Below, one piece after another: positions 34,776-44,163 of a stretch of DNA of 64,000 bases (positions within the stretch are counted from its first letter, which is position 1; every line of letters begins with the position of its first letter). The stretch is from positions 73,131,597-73,195,596 of the forward strand of contig CM037590.1 of assembly GCA_021018995.1 (NCBI GenBank). Direction: 5' to 3'. This stretch comes from Chloranthus sessilifolius (Eukaryota; Streptophyta; Magnoliopsida; Chloranthales; Chloranthaceae). The position numbers and the translations under genes were made by a program. Under the pieces are notes generated by a model, which saw nothing but the letters and a program-made list of their open reading frames with translations, ran no database searches and was not told the origin of the DNA.

Positions 34776-36000
34776 GTTTTTATTGACTTTTGAGTTTGAC
34801 TTGGAGATTCTTGGAGGGTCTTGGACCTTCCTTGTTACATCTTTATTGATGTATTTCATGTGTTATGTTGTTGAACTTGGGCACAAGGAGCCACGTGAGA
34901 CCTTGATGCATGATTTAGCGGAGACTTGAGGTAGGGAACACCTTGAACATATACTTTAAATTGCAAGAGCATGTATGTAGTGATATAGATTCAAATTAAT
35001 AATTATTTTATTGCTTAAAGTTTTGTGAAAAGGGTGTGTGTGTGACATCTATAAGAGTAATCATAATGAGTCATCCCCAGGGGATGAGGAAGTAAAGTAA
35101 TAAGAGCATCAGCTGTGATGCAACTGAATGGATACATCCCAGGGATGTATCCAAGATTGAATAATGTCTAATAAGGCCTAACTGATATAAGATACCACAC
35201 TTACACGGTGAATAACTATATGTAAAACACCTGATATTATCATTATTTGAGGTTTGATAGGATACCCCACCGACGTGGCGGGATACCCACGACTGACGCG
35301 GCAAGATATCCGTGACCGATACGGCGGCGAAACCGTAAGCCAGTGCGGAGGCTTATCCGTACACAGTAAGCACACCCCAGGGGTGTTGATTTGAGATAAG
35401 TTGAAAGCCCGCCACCGATCCCCAAGGGAAAGGGGCTTGGGTACTAATTGTATTCTCAGGGAATACGTTTAAAACTGTCTATATAGATGACGATGAAGGG
35501 TATCTCATCGGGGCTCGATGCTATATTGCTCGGGGATTACTTAAGTTGAAAGGTTAAGTTTTGCTTTAGGCCTATTCAGTGTCATTCATGATTAATTAAA
35601 AGACATGTGTAAATTACCAGTAAAATGTGATTCCTTTTAAACTGTATTTCTCAGTAACTCCATAGGCATATCATGCATGGCATATCATGGAATATATGTG
35701 AGCTATAATTTATATGTTCAACTGTGTTTGTTCCCTATTGAGCTAGGATGTAGCTCACCCTTTAGACTATACATCGCAGGTCTATTGTTAGCAGCAATTG
35801 ACACTTCAGGGGACGTTGACCCTGGTGAGTCAGACCCAACACCTGGTGACGAGTTAGAGCCGCCTCCAGAGGACTTCTTCTAGAGGACTCTACTGTGCAT
35901 TTTGAGGGTTTTGTCTTGAGAGATTATTGGTACGATTTGGTATGTCAAGTCTTGATTTTTATTTAAATCATATAATTAAGTATTGAGATATTCTTTTGGG

Positions 36001-36038
36001 CGAACCATCAGTGATGATTAGCTATCATCGATGGTTCG
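36001..36038 (+). other. Two-part hairpin near the 3' end of P 5' LTR
   Basis: CGAACCATC (36001-36009) pairs with GATGGTTCG (36030-36038). Inside it GATGAT (36013-36018) pairs with ATCATC (36024-36029). It lies about 200 bp before the LTR end, followed by GCTTGATATACCAAAG. Confidence 0.82.
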
Positions 36039-36244
36039 GATCGGTTCTACATTCATGCAGGGGCATGATGGTAGAACTGTCTTTTGAGATGTGATGATGA
36101 TATTATTTTCGCATTTATTATTATCATTTCAGTTCATTATTGTTGCTTGATATACCAAAGTTTCGTGCATAGCTATGGGGCACGGTCAAGATGATCGTGC
36201 CGATGGCACGAGTTTTGAGGTGCCAAAATTCGGGTTGTCACAGT

Positions 36245-36256
36245 TGGTATCAGAGC
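36245..36256 (+). other. Primer-binding site (initiator Met-tRNA), element P
   Basis: TGGTATCAGAGC, an exact match to the standard plant Met-tRNA primer site, 2 bp after the LTR end. Confidence 0.96.
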
Positions 36257-36344
36257 TATTTCTTTTAGCGATTCTGACAATTATTCTTTTGTCAGAACAT
36301 AGGGACTTCTGCTAACGAAACTTTAGTTTCAAATACAGCCGTCA

Positions 36345-37769
36345 ATGTCATCTAGGGGAAGAGGCCGACCGAGAGGAGGCCAACAGAGAAGTTCGCGTAG
36401 TGGAGATGGTTACATCTCTCCTTCCAATCGAGTACCCTTCAGAGGTAATGAGGCCCCAGGGGGCAGCAGTAGTAGACAACAAGAAGATGAGGATCGAGAT
36501 CGTCAGGATTGAGATCAGAGAGAACAGGAGAGAGTGAGAGAAAGACAGGAAGATAGAGAGGAGCGCCAAAGGATGATGCATACCATGGAGACCATGGCAG
36601 CTGCCATGGCACAACAAGCTGCATCCTTTGCAGCTCATGCAGCGAGAGAGCAGCAACCACCTACACTGCCTGTAGGACCTTCATTGCTTGTGCCTTCGTC
36701 TTTTACTGAGTTTCGGAGGATGAGACCTCCTTCATTTTCTGGGCAGCCAGACACGATGGCAGCAGAGAATTGGTTAATGGAAATGGAGAAGGTATTCAGC
36801 GTGCTGACATGCACGAAGGATGAGAGTGTACGATGGGCAGCCTACATGCTCGATGGGGAGGCTAGGCCTTGGTGGAAGTCTGGGATACAGAATAGGGCCC
36901 AGGAGACCCCAGAGTTGTCGTGGACTTGGGAGGAGTTTGTTGAGGAGTTCAACAAACAGTATTTTCCAGAGGTGGTGAGAAACCAAATGGAGATTCAGTT
37001 TCTACAGTTAGGGCAAGGGAGGATGAATGTGAGAGAGTACGGAGTGGAGTTTCTACGACTCGCCCGCTTTGCTCCTGATTACGTCGCCACCGACGTGATG
37101 AAGTCAAAGAGGTTTTAGCAAGGCTTGAAACCTGAGGTTAGGGGAGGAGTAGCTCCATTTCAGTTGAGGACCTATGAAGAGGTCATGAGCAAGGCACTAG
37201 TTGTGGAAGAGGAAAATAACAGAGATATGAGCAGAGAGCAACAAAGAGGAAGCAATGATCAAGGAAGAACGGGGAACTACGAACCCGTGAATAAAAAGTC
37301 GAGGTTTGTGGCCCAATATCAGAGACCACAGTTCCAAGGGGGTTTCGGAAGACCGGCGCAGCAGCACCACCAACAGAGATTTCCACTACATGCGTCGGGG
37401 AGACCTTTACGCTATGAGAGCCCTTCCATGTCTACTGGCGCTACCGTCACACAGGGTTCTCGTACAGTTTCTTTCGCGCCTCGAGAGACTTGTGCCAAGT
37501 GTGGCAAGCCTCATAGGACAGTGGATTGCAGAGCAGGGACCAGGGGTTATTTCCGATGTGGCAAGGTGGGCCACTTGATCAAGGATTGCCCCGAGGTTGA
37601 TAAGGGGAAGACAGCTTCAGTTGCAGTGCCACGACCCATTCAAGCACGGAAGGCAGTCGTTCATGGAAGAGCCTATGCAGTCACTGCTCAGGAAGCAGGG
37701 AACGTGCATGACGTCATCCAAGGTGGATCTCTTTTAAATAAAGGAATTCAACTTTCATGGAAATTTTAG
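36345..37769 (+). pseudogene. gag of element P (two nonsense codons)
   Basis: Gag shell protein; packages RNA and provides the nucleocapsid. ATG 36345 gives MSSRGRGRPRGG, matching the N1 gag start. Stops: TGA at 36510-36512 (likely from CGA) and TAG at 37116-37118 (likely from CAG in RFQQGL). Gag domain about residues 110-270 (FRRMRPPSFSGQPDTMAAEN, ARPWWKS, FNKQYFPEVVRNQ, FLQLGQGRMNVREYGVEF). Basic linker, then a zinc-knuckle pair CAKCGKPHRTVDC and FRCGKVGHLIKDCP (about 37490-37595), in which the first Cys of the second knuckle is Phe. The frame ends 15 codons into the AT-rich segment starting at 37723, which may be an intron. Confidence 0.93.
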
Positions 37770-37887
37770 ATAGAGAAGGTGCATTCATTAGGAATAGTGT
37801 AGTTCTTTTTCTAAACACTGTATTTGTATGTGAATTAGGGGTGTAAATTGATATGTAAATTATTGTATGTATGTATGCATACTATAG
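37723..37887 (+). other. Candidate 165-bp GT-AG intron at the gag-protease joint
   Basis: Sequence CAAG/GTGGAT...ACTATAG/GTATG interrupts the conserved text between gag tail and protease. It is far more AT-rich than the flanking gag and pol, has stops in the Gag frame, a U-rich tract with CTAAAC (37810-37816) as a possible branch site, and removal joins DVIQ and MLTVYEKG through an intact GGT codon in frame. The gag of element K ends with the same CAAG/GT at 56682/56681. A non-intron insertion remains possible. Confidence 0.6.
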
Positions 37888-40800
37888 GTATGCTAACTGT
37901 ATATGAGAAAGGATGCTTCGTTGGATATGACGCTAGAGTGTTGATAGACATAGGGTCTACCCACTCATTCGTCACTCCACGATTTTCCAAGAGGATGAAG
38001 ATTATTTCAGAGACGTTGGATTTTGTCCTATCTGTGTCTATTCCGACTGGAGAGTTAGTGGACACGGAGCTAGCTTGCAAATCCGTCATCGTAGCAATTC
38101 GAGACCTGGAGGTGCATGAATTGGAGGCAAAGTTTATACTGCTGGACATGCAAGGGTTTGATGTGATCCTTGGCATGGACTGGTTGGCACAGCATTATGC
38201 AACGGTCGATTGCAAGAACAAGGTTGTCATCTTCAGACCCAACACAAGAAGATCATTTCGATTTCAAGGAGTAAGGTCATCACATATGCCACTGATCTCA
38301 GCAGTAAGGGCCGAACGAATGATCAGGAAGGGTTGCAGTGGATACTTGGCTTTCTTAAAGGAGGACAAGGAAGAAAAGAACGTCATCTATGAGATAGCAG
38401 TTGTGCGAGACTTCGCCGACATTTTCCCAGAAAAGTTGCCTGGATTACCTCCAAAGAGAGAAGTAGAATTCGCCATTGACTTAGCACCGGGAACAGAGCC
38501 TATTTCAAAAGCACCATATAGAATGGCTCCGGCTAAGTTGAAGGAGTTGAAAGAGCAACTACAAGAGCTCATGGATAAGGGATTTGTCAGACTGAGCGTG
38601 TCTCCATGGGGAGCACCGGTCTTGTTTGTCAAGAAGAAGGATGGGCCAATGCGTCTATGCATTGATTATCGACAACTGAACAAACTCACGGTGAAGAACC
38701 GCTACCCTTTACCTAGAATTGATGATCTGTTTGATCAACTGCAAGGAGCAAGGTATTTTTCCAAGATCGATCTGAGATCTGGATACCATCAGTTGAGGGT
38801 CAAGGCAGAGGACATCCAGAAGACAGCTTTCAGGACACGGTATGGACACTATGAATTCCTTGTGATGTCGTTTGGGTTGACGAATGCTCCGGCGTCATTT
38901 ATGGATCTGATGAATCGGGTGTTTAAACCACACCTGGACTCTTGTGTCATAGTGTTCGTTGACAACATTCTGATATATTCCAAATCCAAGACGGAACATG
39001 AAGAACATTTGAGGATTGCTCTATAGACGTTACGTGAACACCAATTGTATGCCAAACTCAGTAAATGTGAGTTCTGGTTGCAAGGGGTTAGCTTTCTGGG
39101 ACATGTTGTCTCAAAGCACGGTGTCACTGTAGATCCAGCAAAGATAGAAGCAGTAGTTAAATGGGAGCAACCAAAGACAGTGACAGATGTCCGAAGTTTT
39201 CTTGGGTTAGCAGGCCATTATCGACGTTTCGTTGAGGGGTTTTCAAAGATATCGGGACCTCTCACAAAGCTGACACGAAAGGATTCAAGGTTTGAGTGGA
39301 GTGAGGCATGTGAAAAGAGTTTTCAAGAACTCAAGATGAGACTCACTTCAGCTCCAGTGTTAGCGATTCCTTCAGGTAGTGGAGGATATGCAGTGTACAG
39401 TGATGCGTCATACAATGGTTTGGGTTGCGTGCTCAACCAACAAAAGAAGGTGATAGCTTATGGATCAAGACAGCTGAAAGAACACGAGAAAAATTACCCG
39501 ACTCATGACTTGGAGCTAGCAGCAGTCATTTTTGCGCTGAAGATTTGGAGACATTACTTGTATGGTGAGACGTTTGAAATTTTTACCGATCATAAGAGCC
39601 TCAGATACCTGTTTACACAGAAGAAGCTCAACATGAGACAGCACAGATGGATGGAGTTTCTCAAGGATTATGATTGTTCTATACAGTATCATCCAGGCAA
39701 GGCTAATGTGGTAGCCGATGTATTGAGTCGGAAGAGTTCAGCTCAGCTAGCTTGTTTGATTTTGGGTATGCACCGGTGGAAATTATTGGAAGACCTGGCA
39801 CTCTATGATGCAAACATTGAGTCGAAAGCTACAGGATCATTTTTGGCTAACATCTCAGTGAGACCAGTAATATTTGAGCACATCCACGATCTACAGATGA
39901 AAGATCTGACGTTAACAAAGACTCATCAAGACGTGATGGAGGGCATGAGGCCGGACTTCTCAGTGAAAGAAGATGGTTCTTTATTGTTTAAGGGCCGTCT
40001 CTGCATTCCGGACAATGCCGATCTAAGACGAACGATTCTTGATGAAGCCCACAAGTCAAATTATGCTATCCACCCTGGTAGCACCAAAATGTACCAAGAC
40101 TTGAAAAAGAACTATTGGTGGAGAGGTTTGAAGCAAGACGTGGCCGAATACGTGTCACGGTGTTTGACCTGTCAACATGTGAAGATTGACCATAGGCATC
40201 TTGCTGGACTATTGCAGCCTATTGCAGCCTTTACCAATACCAGAATGGAAGTGGGAATCGATCTCTATGGATTTCATTGTTGGATTACCGCGTACTGCCA
40301 AGAGACACAATGCCATTTGGGTAGTCGTGGATCAATTGACCAAATCGGTGCACTTTTTGCCTTATAATACGATGTATACGGCAAGAAGACTGGCAGACTT
40401 ATACATGAAGGAGATCGTAAGATTACACGGGATTCCGAGCAGCATAGTTTCAGATCGTGACCCACTGTATACGTCCAAGTTTTGGAAGAAATTTCAAGAA
40501 GGAATGGGAACGCGACTAGATTTTAGTTCAACTTTCCATCCTCAAACTGATGGGCAGACAGAGCGAGTGAACCAAGTGATAGAAGACATGCTCAGAGCGT
40601 GCATGCTAGATATACAAGGATATTGGGATCAGTATCTACCATTGATCGAATTCGCATACAACAACAGTTTCCAAACGAGCATTGGCATGGCACCTTATGA
40701 AGCTCTGTATGGACGACGATGTAAATCACCCATCAACTGGGAAGAAACAGGTGAGAAGTTTATTTTGGGGCCAGAACTACTTGAAGACAATGCCACTGTC

Positions 40801-41313
40801 GTACACATAATCAGAGAAAGACTGAAGTCAGCACAGAGCAGACAGAAAAGTTACGCTGACATCAAGCGGACTAGTGTCGACTATAAAGTGGGTGAACACG
40901 TGTTTGTTAAAGTGTCACCTATGAAGGGCGTGATGAGGTTTGGCAAGCGGGGGAAGTTAACTCTCCGTTATCTTGGACCATTTGAAATTTTGGGTCGCGT
41001 AGGCGAAGTAGCTTACCGCATTAGATTGCCACCGTTATACGGTCGGGTACATAATGTGTTCCACGTATCGATGCTCAGAAAGTATGTGAATGATCCATCT
41101 CATGTGTTAGGAAGTCAACCTTTGGAGATGTGTGAGGACATGAGCATGATAGAAGAACTGGCGGAGATCTTGGATCGAAAGGAACAAGTACTACGTACTA
41201 AAGTGATCCCCTTAGTGCTTGTTCTATGGAAAAATCATCCGACCGAAGAGGCTACGTGGGAACGGGAAGCCGATGTGAAGGAACAGTATCCGAGCTTGTT
41301 TGCGATGACTTGA
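37888..41313 (+). pseudogene. pol of element P: PR-RT-RNase H-INT-chromodomain
   Basis: Protease: [15 protein letters not shown] (about 37930). [35 protein letters not shown], motif [10 protein letters not shown] with Asn for the second Asp (about 38960). A TAG at 39024-39026 (likely from CAG) splits RT from its thumb. RNase [27 protein letters not shown]. Integrase: [10 protein letters not shown] / CLTCQ zinc region, then a perfect 10-bp duplication (ATTGCAGCCT twice, 40211-40230) shifts the frame into the ORF ending 41313. Core: [29 protein letters not shown], all catalytic residues kept. Chromodomain (about 41150-41310): EILDRKEQVLRTKVIPL, LWKNHPTEEATWEREADV, typical of Tekay/Del. Confidence 0.95.
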
Positions 41314-41483
41314 GAGTCAACATTGTAACACCGCAAGCTTGTTCGCGGATTCTCATAGTCCATGTAATTCAATGATGACCAGTTGGTCAATATATTCAAC
41401 GAGAAGTCAAAAGTTTTTTAGATGAATGTCACCATGGAAATAAAGGACGAAAAGAAACAACAGAATTCGAGAATTCGGGTAAA
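41314..41483 (+). other. Linker with LTR-start-like text after pol
   Basis: Short non-coding spacer. TGTAACACCGC at 41325 resembles a Tekay LTR start, 12 bp after the pol stop, but no polypurine tract precedes it. With the word array that follows, it may be the remains of an LTR captured between pol and the extra ORF. Confidence 0.4.
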
Positions 41484-42210
41484 ACTGATTAATCGATTTT
41501 CAAATCGATTAATCGATTTGAGGATTCGATTAATCGAGTTTTGGTCGACTAATCGACTGGCATCAGCCAGTGAGGAAGAACTTAGGCAAAAGAAAAATTT
41601 GGAAATTTTCGATTAATTGAGGGGATTCAATTAATCGATTTGGTAACTCGATTAATCAATAGTGGAATTCGATTAATCGACTGGCAGAGGCCAGTGGGCC
41701 TAATATTTGAAGAAATTAAGTTATGTTTAATTCGACTAATCGATCTAGCTTTCGATTAATCGAATTTGGAATTCGATTAATCGATCTTGTGATTCGATTA
41801 ATCGAATAACTGGAGAGATTTTTAGATGAAATTTTGAATTATAAGCAATTTCGACTAATTGATGATGAATTCGATTAATCGAACTGGGAAATTCAACTAA
41901 TCGAGTCATTTAAGGAATTGGGAAAAATTTGAAGGACTATGCGATTTCGACTAATCGAAGTAAAATTCGATTAATCGATTTTAAAATTTCGATTAATCGA
42001 AAACGGATTTCGATTAATCGACTGACTCACACCCGTGAGCTAAATTTCTAAAATTTTAAACGGCTACGATTTCGATTAATCGAAATGGATTTCGATTAAT
42101 CGAGTTTGTATTTTGACTAATCGATTTTGGAAATCGATTAATCAATGTCGAGCGCCTTAGCTAATTTTACAGCTCGATTAATCGACTTTGAGAATTCGAT
42201 TAATCGAACC
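41484..42210 (+). repeat. TCGATTAATCGA array upstream of the accessory ORF
   Basis: More than twenty copies or variants of the same word used in the LTRs of P, H and F, here in the internal region between pol and the extra ORF. Words are interspersed with GGCAT/CAGCCAGTG-like linkers. It ends about 10 bp before a TATA-like string. Confidence 0.92.
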
Positions 42211-42215
42211 AGGAC

Positions 42216-42227
42216 CTATATATATAT
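42216..42227 (+). promoter_or_regulatory. Putative internal promoter (TATA) for accessory ORF
   Basis: CTATATATATATGA lies 228 bp before the ATG at 42444, followed by a pyrimidine-rich leader (CTTCTTCCTCTTCTCC) as in plant 5' UTRs. It suggests separate transcription of the accessory ORF; not proven. Confidence 0.5.
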
Positions 42228-42443
42228 GAGTTGGGGTTTTGGTGCTCAATCGAAACTTTTGCATTTGGGCGCCATTCTTCTTCCTCTTCTCCAACTGACC
42301 GAGCACTCTAGGGTTTGCATTTTCCATCAATTTTGGATCGGATTCGCCTGCCACCGCATCCAAAACCCATGGTAAACCCTAAATTTGCGTTCTTTCTTCA
42401 ATTTGAGTTAGGGAAACCCTAGTTTCCTTGAATTTTCACCACG

Positions 42444-43751
42444 ATGCCGCCGAAAACTCGGCTATCTTCAAAGAAGGCAACCTCCAAGCTACCGGTCCGG
42501 CGTAAGAATGCCGCACCGCCACCACCGATCCCATCACCCGTGAGGACCCCGTCACCATCGGCATCGGACACCACGTTCGGGTCAACGGGCGCATCTTCAC
42601 GTGAGCCTTCACGTGAATCCACACCTATGCCACCACCACCCACCAATGTGGTTCAACCCAACGAGTGGTGGGCGGCTAAGACCATTGGGGTCGATTTCAT
42701 TATCGACCCAACTCTATTCACAGACCCCAATGTGCAAGGCGAGACCAATTGGGCTCGTAAGTACCTTGAAAATGCCGGACTCGGAAATCTTTTGAAACCA
42801 ACCCGTGGGTCCTACTACCCTCGATTGGTTCGTTTGTTTTACCAGGGCCTTACCGATGGCCCTACCGACGACGTGGTCCTAACCAAAATAGAGGGTCGAG
42901 ACTACACCATCACACGCCATCACATCCATGAAGCACTTGAGTGCTATTTGGATTTTGTACCTGAGACCACCCTATTTCCACCATTTCCAGAGGAAGTGGA
43001 TGTCGAGGAGATCATCCGCAACATGACCAAGGGAAAGAGGGGTTCGGGCACCTCAGTTCGGAGGGTGGATCTTCCTCCGTATTTGTGGATTCTCGACTCC
43101 ATTATCAAATGCAATCTATACCCTATGCGCCACGACACCGAGCGCGTGGAGTTGGTGCAACAGGCACTATACGTGGCCTACAAGGGCCGTTGGTTTGATG
43201 CCACCATGATCGTCCTTGAGGGGATGCGATACATGAAGGGCAAGTTGATGAAGGGCAACCTCAGGCCCAAGGAGAAGATGCCTTACGCTCGGCTCATCTC
43301 GAGCATTTTGGAGAGCTATTTTGACGCTCCCGCCTACACCATATCGCCCCACGAGGTGCGGGCAACGGACCAGATTAAGCGGTTCTCACACTCCTCGTGG
43401 AACCGGAGTTACAACCTTCTCAAGAAGGTCTTGCCTGTAGCTGGCGCAGCTGTAGCACCACCACCACCCCCACCACCACAGCTAGACCTACCCGCCGGCG
43501 GAGCACCACCAGAGGAGGCTCCACCTGTTATCCCACCTCCTACCACAGCAGCTACACCACCACCTCGATCCACCCCGGCGACGCCGACATCATCCCGTCG
43601 CCGACCCGCAGCTCCTTCCCGCCCTACTATAGAGGATGTGTTGGCACGTATGGAGGCCAACAACGAGAGGATGAATCGGAGGATGGACTTCCTGATGTTC
43701 CATACCCTCCGTTACATCTACCCGTTGGACTACCAGCGGCGCCTTGCCTAG
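42444..43751 (+). CDS. Accessory ORF of P: putative plant transposon protein-like domain
   Basis: 435 codons with no defect inside the frame, in contrast to gag and pol. Residues 1-70: basic, Pro/Ser-rich, likely disordered. Residues about 72-320: a globular domain with WARKYLENAGLGNLL, YYPRLVRLFYQGL and EGRDYTITRHHIHEALE, which resembles the 'putative plant transposon protein' domain found in accessory ORFs of Athila and related elements. Residues 330-392: Pro/Ala-rich. Residues 394-420: short heptad-like helix (IEDVLARMEANNERMNRRM). After TAG 43749-43751 the frame stays open for 53 more codons to TAG 43911-43913, so the native protein was probably 489 residues with a CAG-to-TAG change. Markedly GC-richer than its surroundings. 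Function unknown. Confidence 0.8.
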   Translation: MPPKTRLSSKKATSKLPVRRKNAAPPPPIPSPVRTPSPSASDTTFGSTGASSREPSRESTPMPPPPTNVVQPNEWWAAKTIGVDFIIDPTLFTDPNVQGETNWARKYLENAGLGNLLKPTRGSYYPRLVRLFYQGLTDGPTDDVVLTKIEGRDYTITRHHIHEALECYLDFVPETTLFPPFPEEVDVEEIIRNMTKGKRGSGTSVRRVDLPPYLWILDSIIKCNLYPMRHDTERVELVQQALYVAYKGRWFDATMIVLEGMRYMKGKLMKGNLRPKEKMPYARLISSILESYFDAPAYTISPHEVRATDQIKRFSHSSWNRSYNLLKKVLPVAGAAVAPPPPPPPQLDLPAGGAPPEEAPPVIPPPTTAATPPPRSTPATPTSSRRRPAAPSRPTIEDVLARMEANNERMNRRMDFLMFHTLRYIYPLDYQRRLA

Positions 43752-43913
43752 GAGGAGGAGTGGACCACAGGACGCACTGCCTTTCATCAGGGTCCAGTCT
43801 TCCATCCCACCACTGCGGCTATCGGCGCAACGAGCTCCGCACCACAGCCACCAGAGGAGCCAAGATACACAGCCAAAGAATGCCACCGCCGCTACCTCGA
43901 CCAGCCACTATAG

Positions 43914-44149
43914 CTTGTATTTTGGTTGCATGGCAAATTTTGGTTGTACTGTAGATTACATCGATATACAAATTTTGTAAATTTTCTGTTAATTAATACA
44001 ATGTTTTATAAATTTTCTAGTGCAATTATTTTTGCTATGTGTGTCTGTGCTATGTTGAGTTACTCAACTGGTCCACCTCACCCCAGAGTGTGGTGGGGGG
44101 GGAAACCAGACCGACGCACCTTTGGGTTATTTTCGAGGACGAAATTTCC
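43914..44149 (+). other. 3' untranslated region of accessory ORF
   Basis: AT-rich, with TTGTA-rich and ATTAATACAATG strings that could serve polyadenylation. Then a short GC-rich stretch with a G9 run (44093-44101). No open frame of interest. Confidence 0.55.
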
Positions 44150-44163
44150 CAAGGTGGGGAGGA
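44129..44163 (+). other. Polypurine tract of element P
   Basis: TTTCGAGGACGAAATTTCCC box followed by AAGGTGGGGAGGA directly before the 3' LTR start at 44164. This is the standard chromovirus arrangement. Confidence 0.92.

Larger units (their letters stand above)
33620..36242 (+). repeat. 5' LTR of element P
   Basis: TGTAATATCC...GGTTGTCACA, 2623 bp. Landmarks: U3 dyad region 33781-33820, AAATAAAAGG TATA-like string 33831-33840, GA-rich leader 33889-33918, donor-like GAAG/GTAAAA 34055/34056, palindromic array 34205-34775, GAGGTAGGGAA 34927, CCCAGGGGATG 35076, GC-rich tandem module 35261-35330, GAGCTAGGATGTAGCTC dyad 35740, acceptor-like CGCAG/GTCTAT 35779/35780, hairpin 36001-36038. Compared with the 3' LTR it lacks about 20 bp near 34870 and one array unit. 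Confidence 0.97.

Noticed and set aside
43397..43954. Second-frame 185-codon open frame and antisense frames over the accessory ORF
   Set aside because: They overlap the GC-rich Pro-coding region and follow its codon bias; they are composition shadows of 42444-43751.
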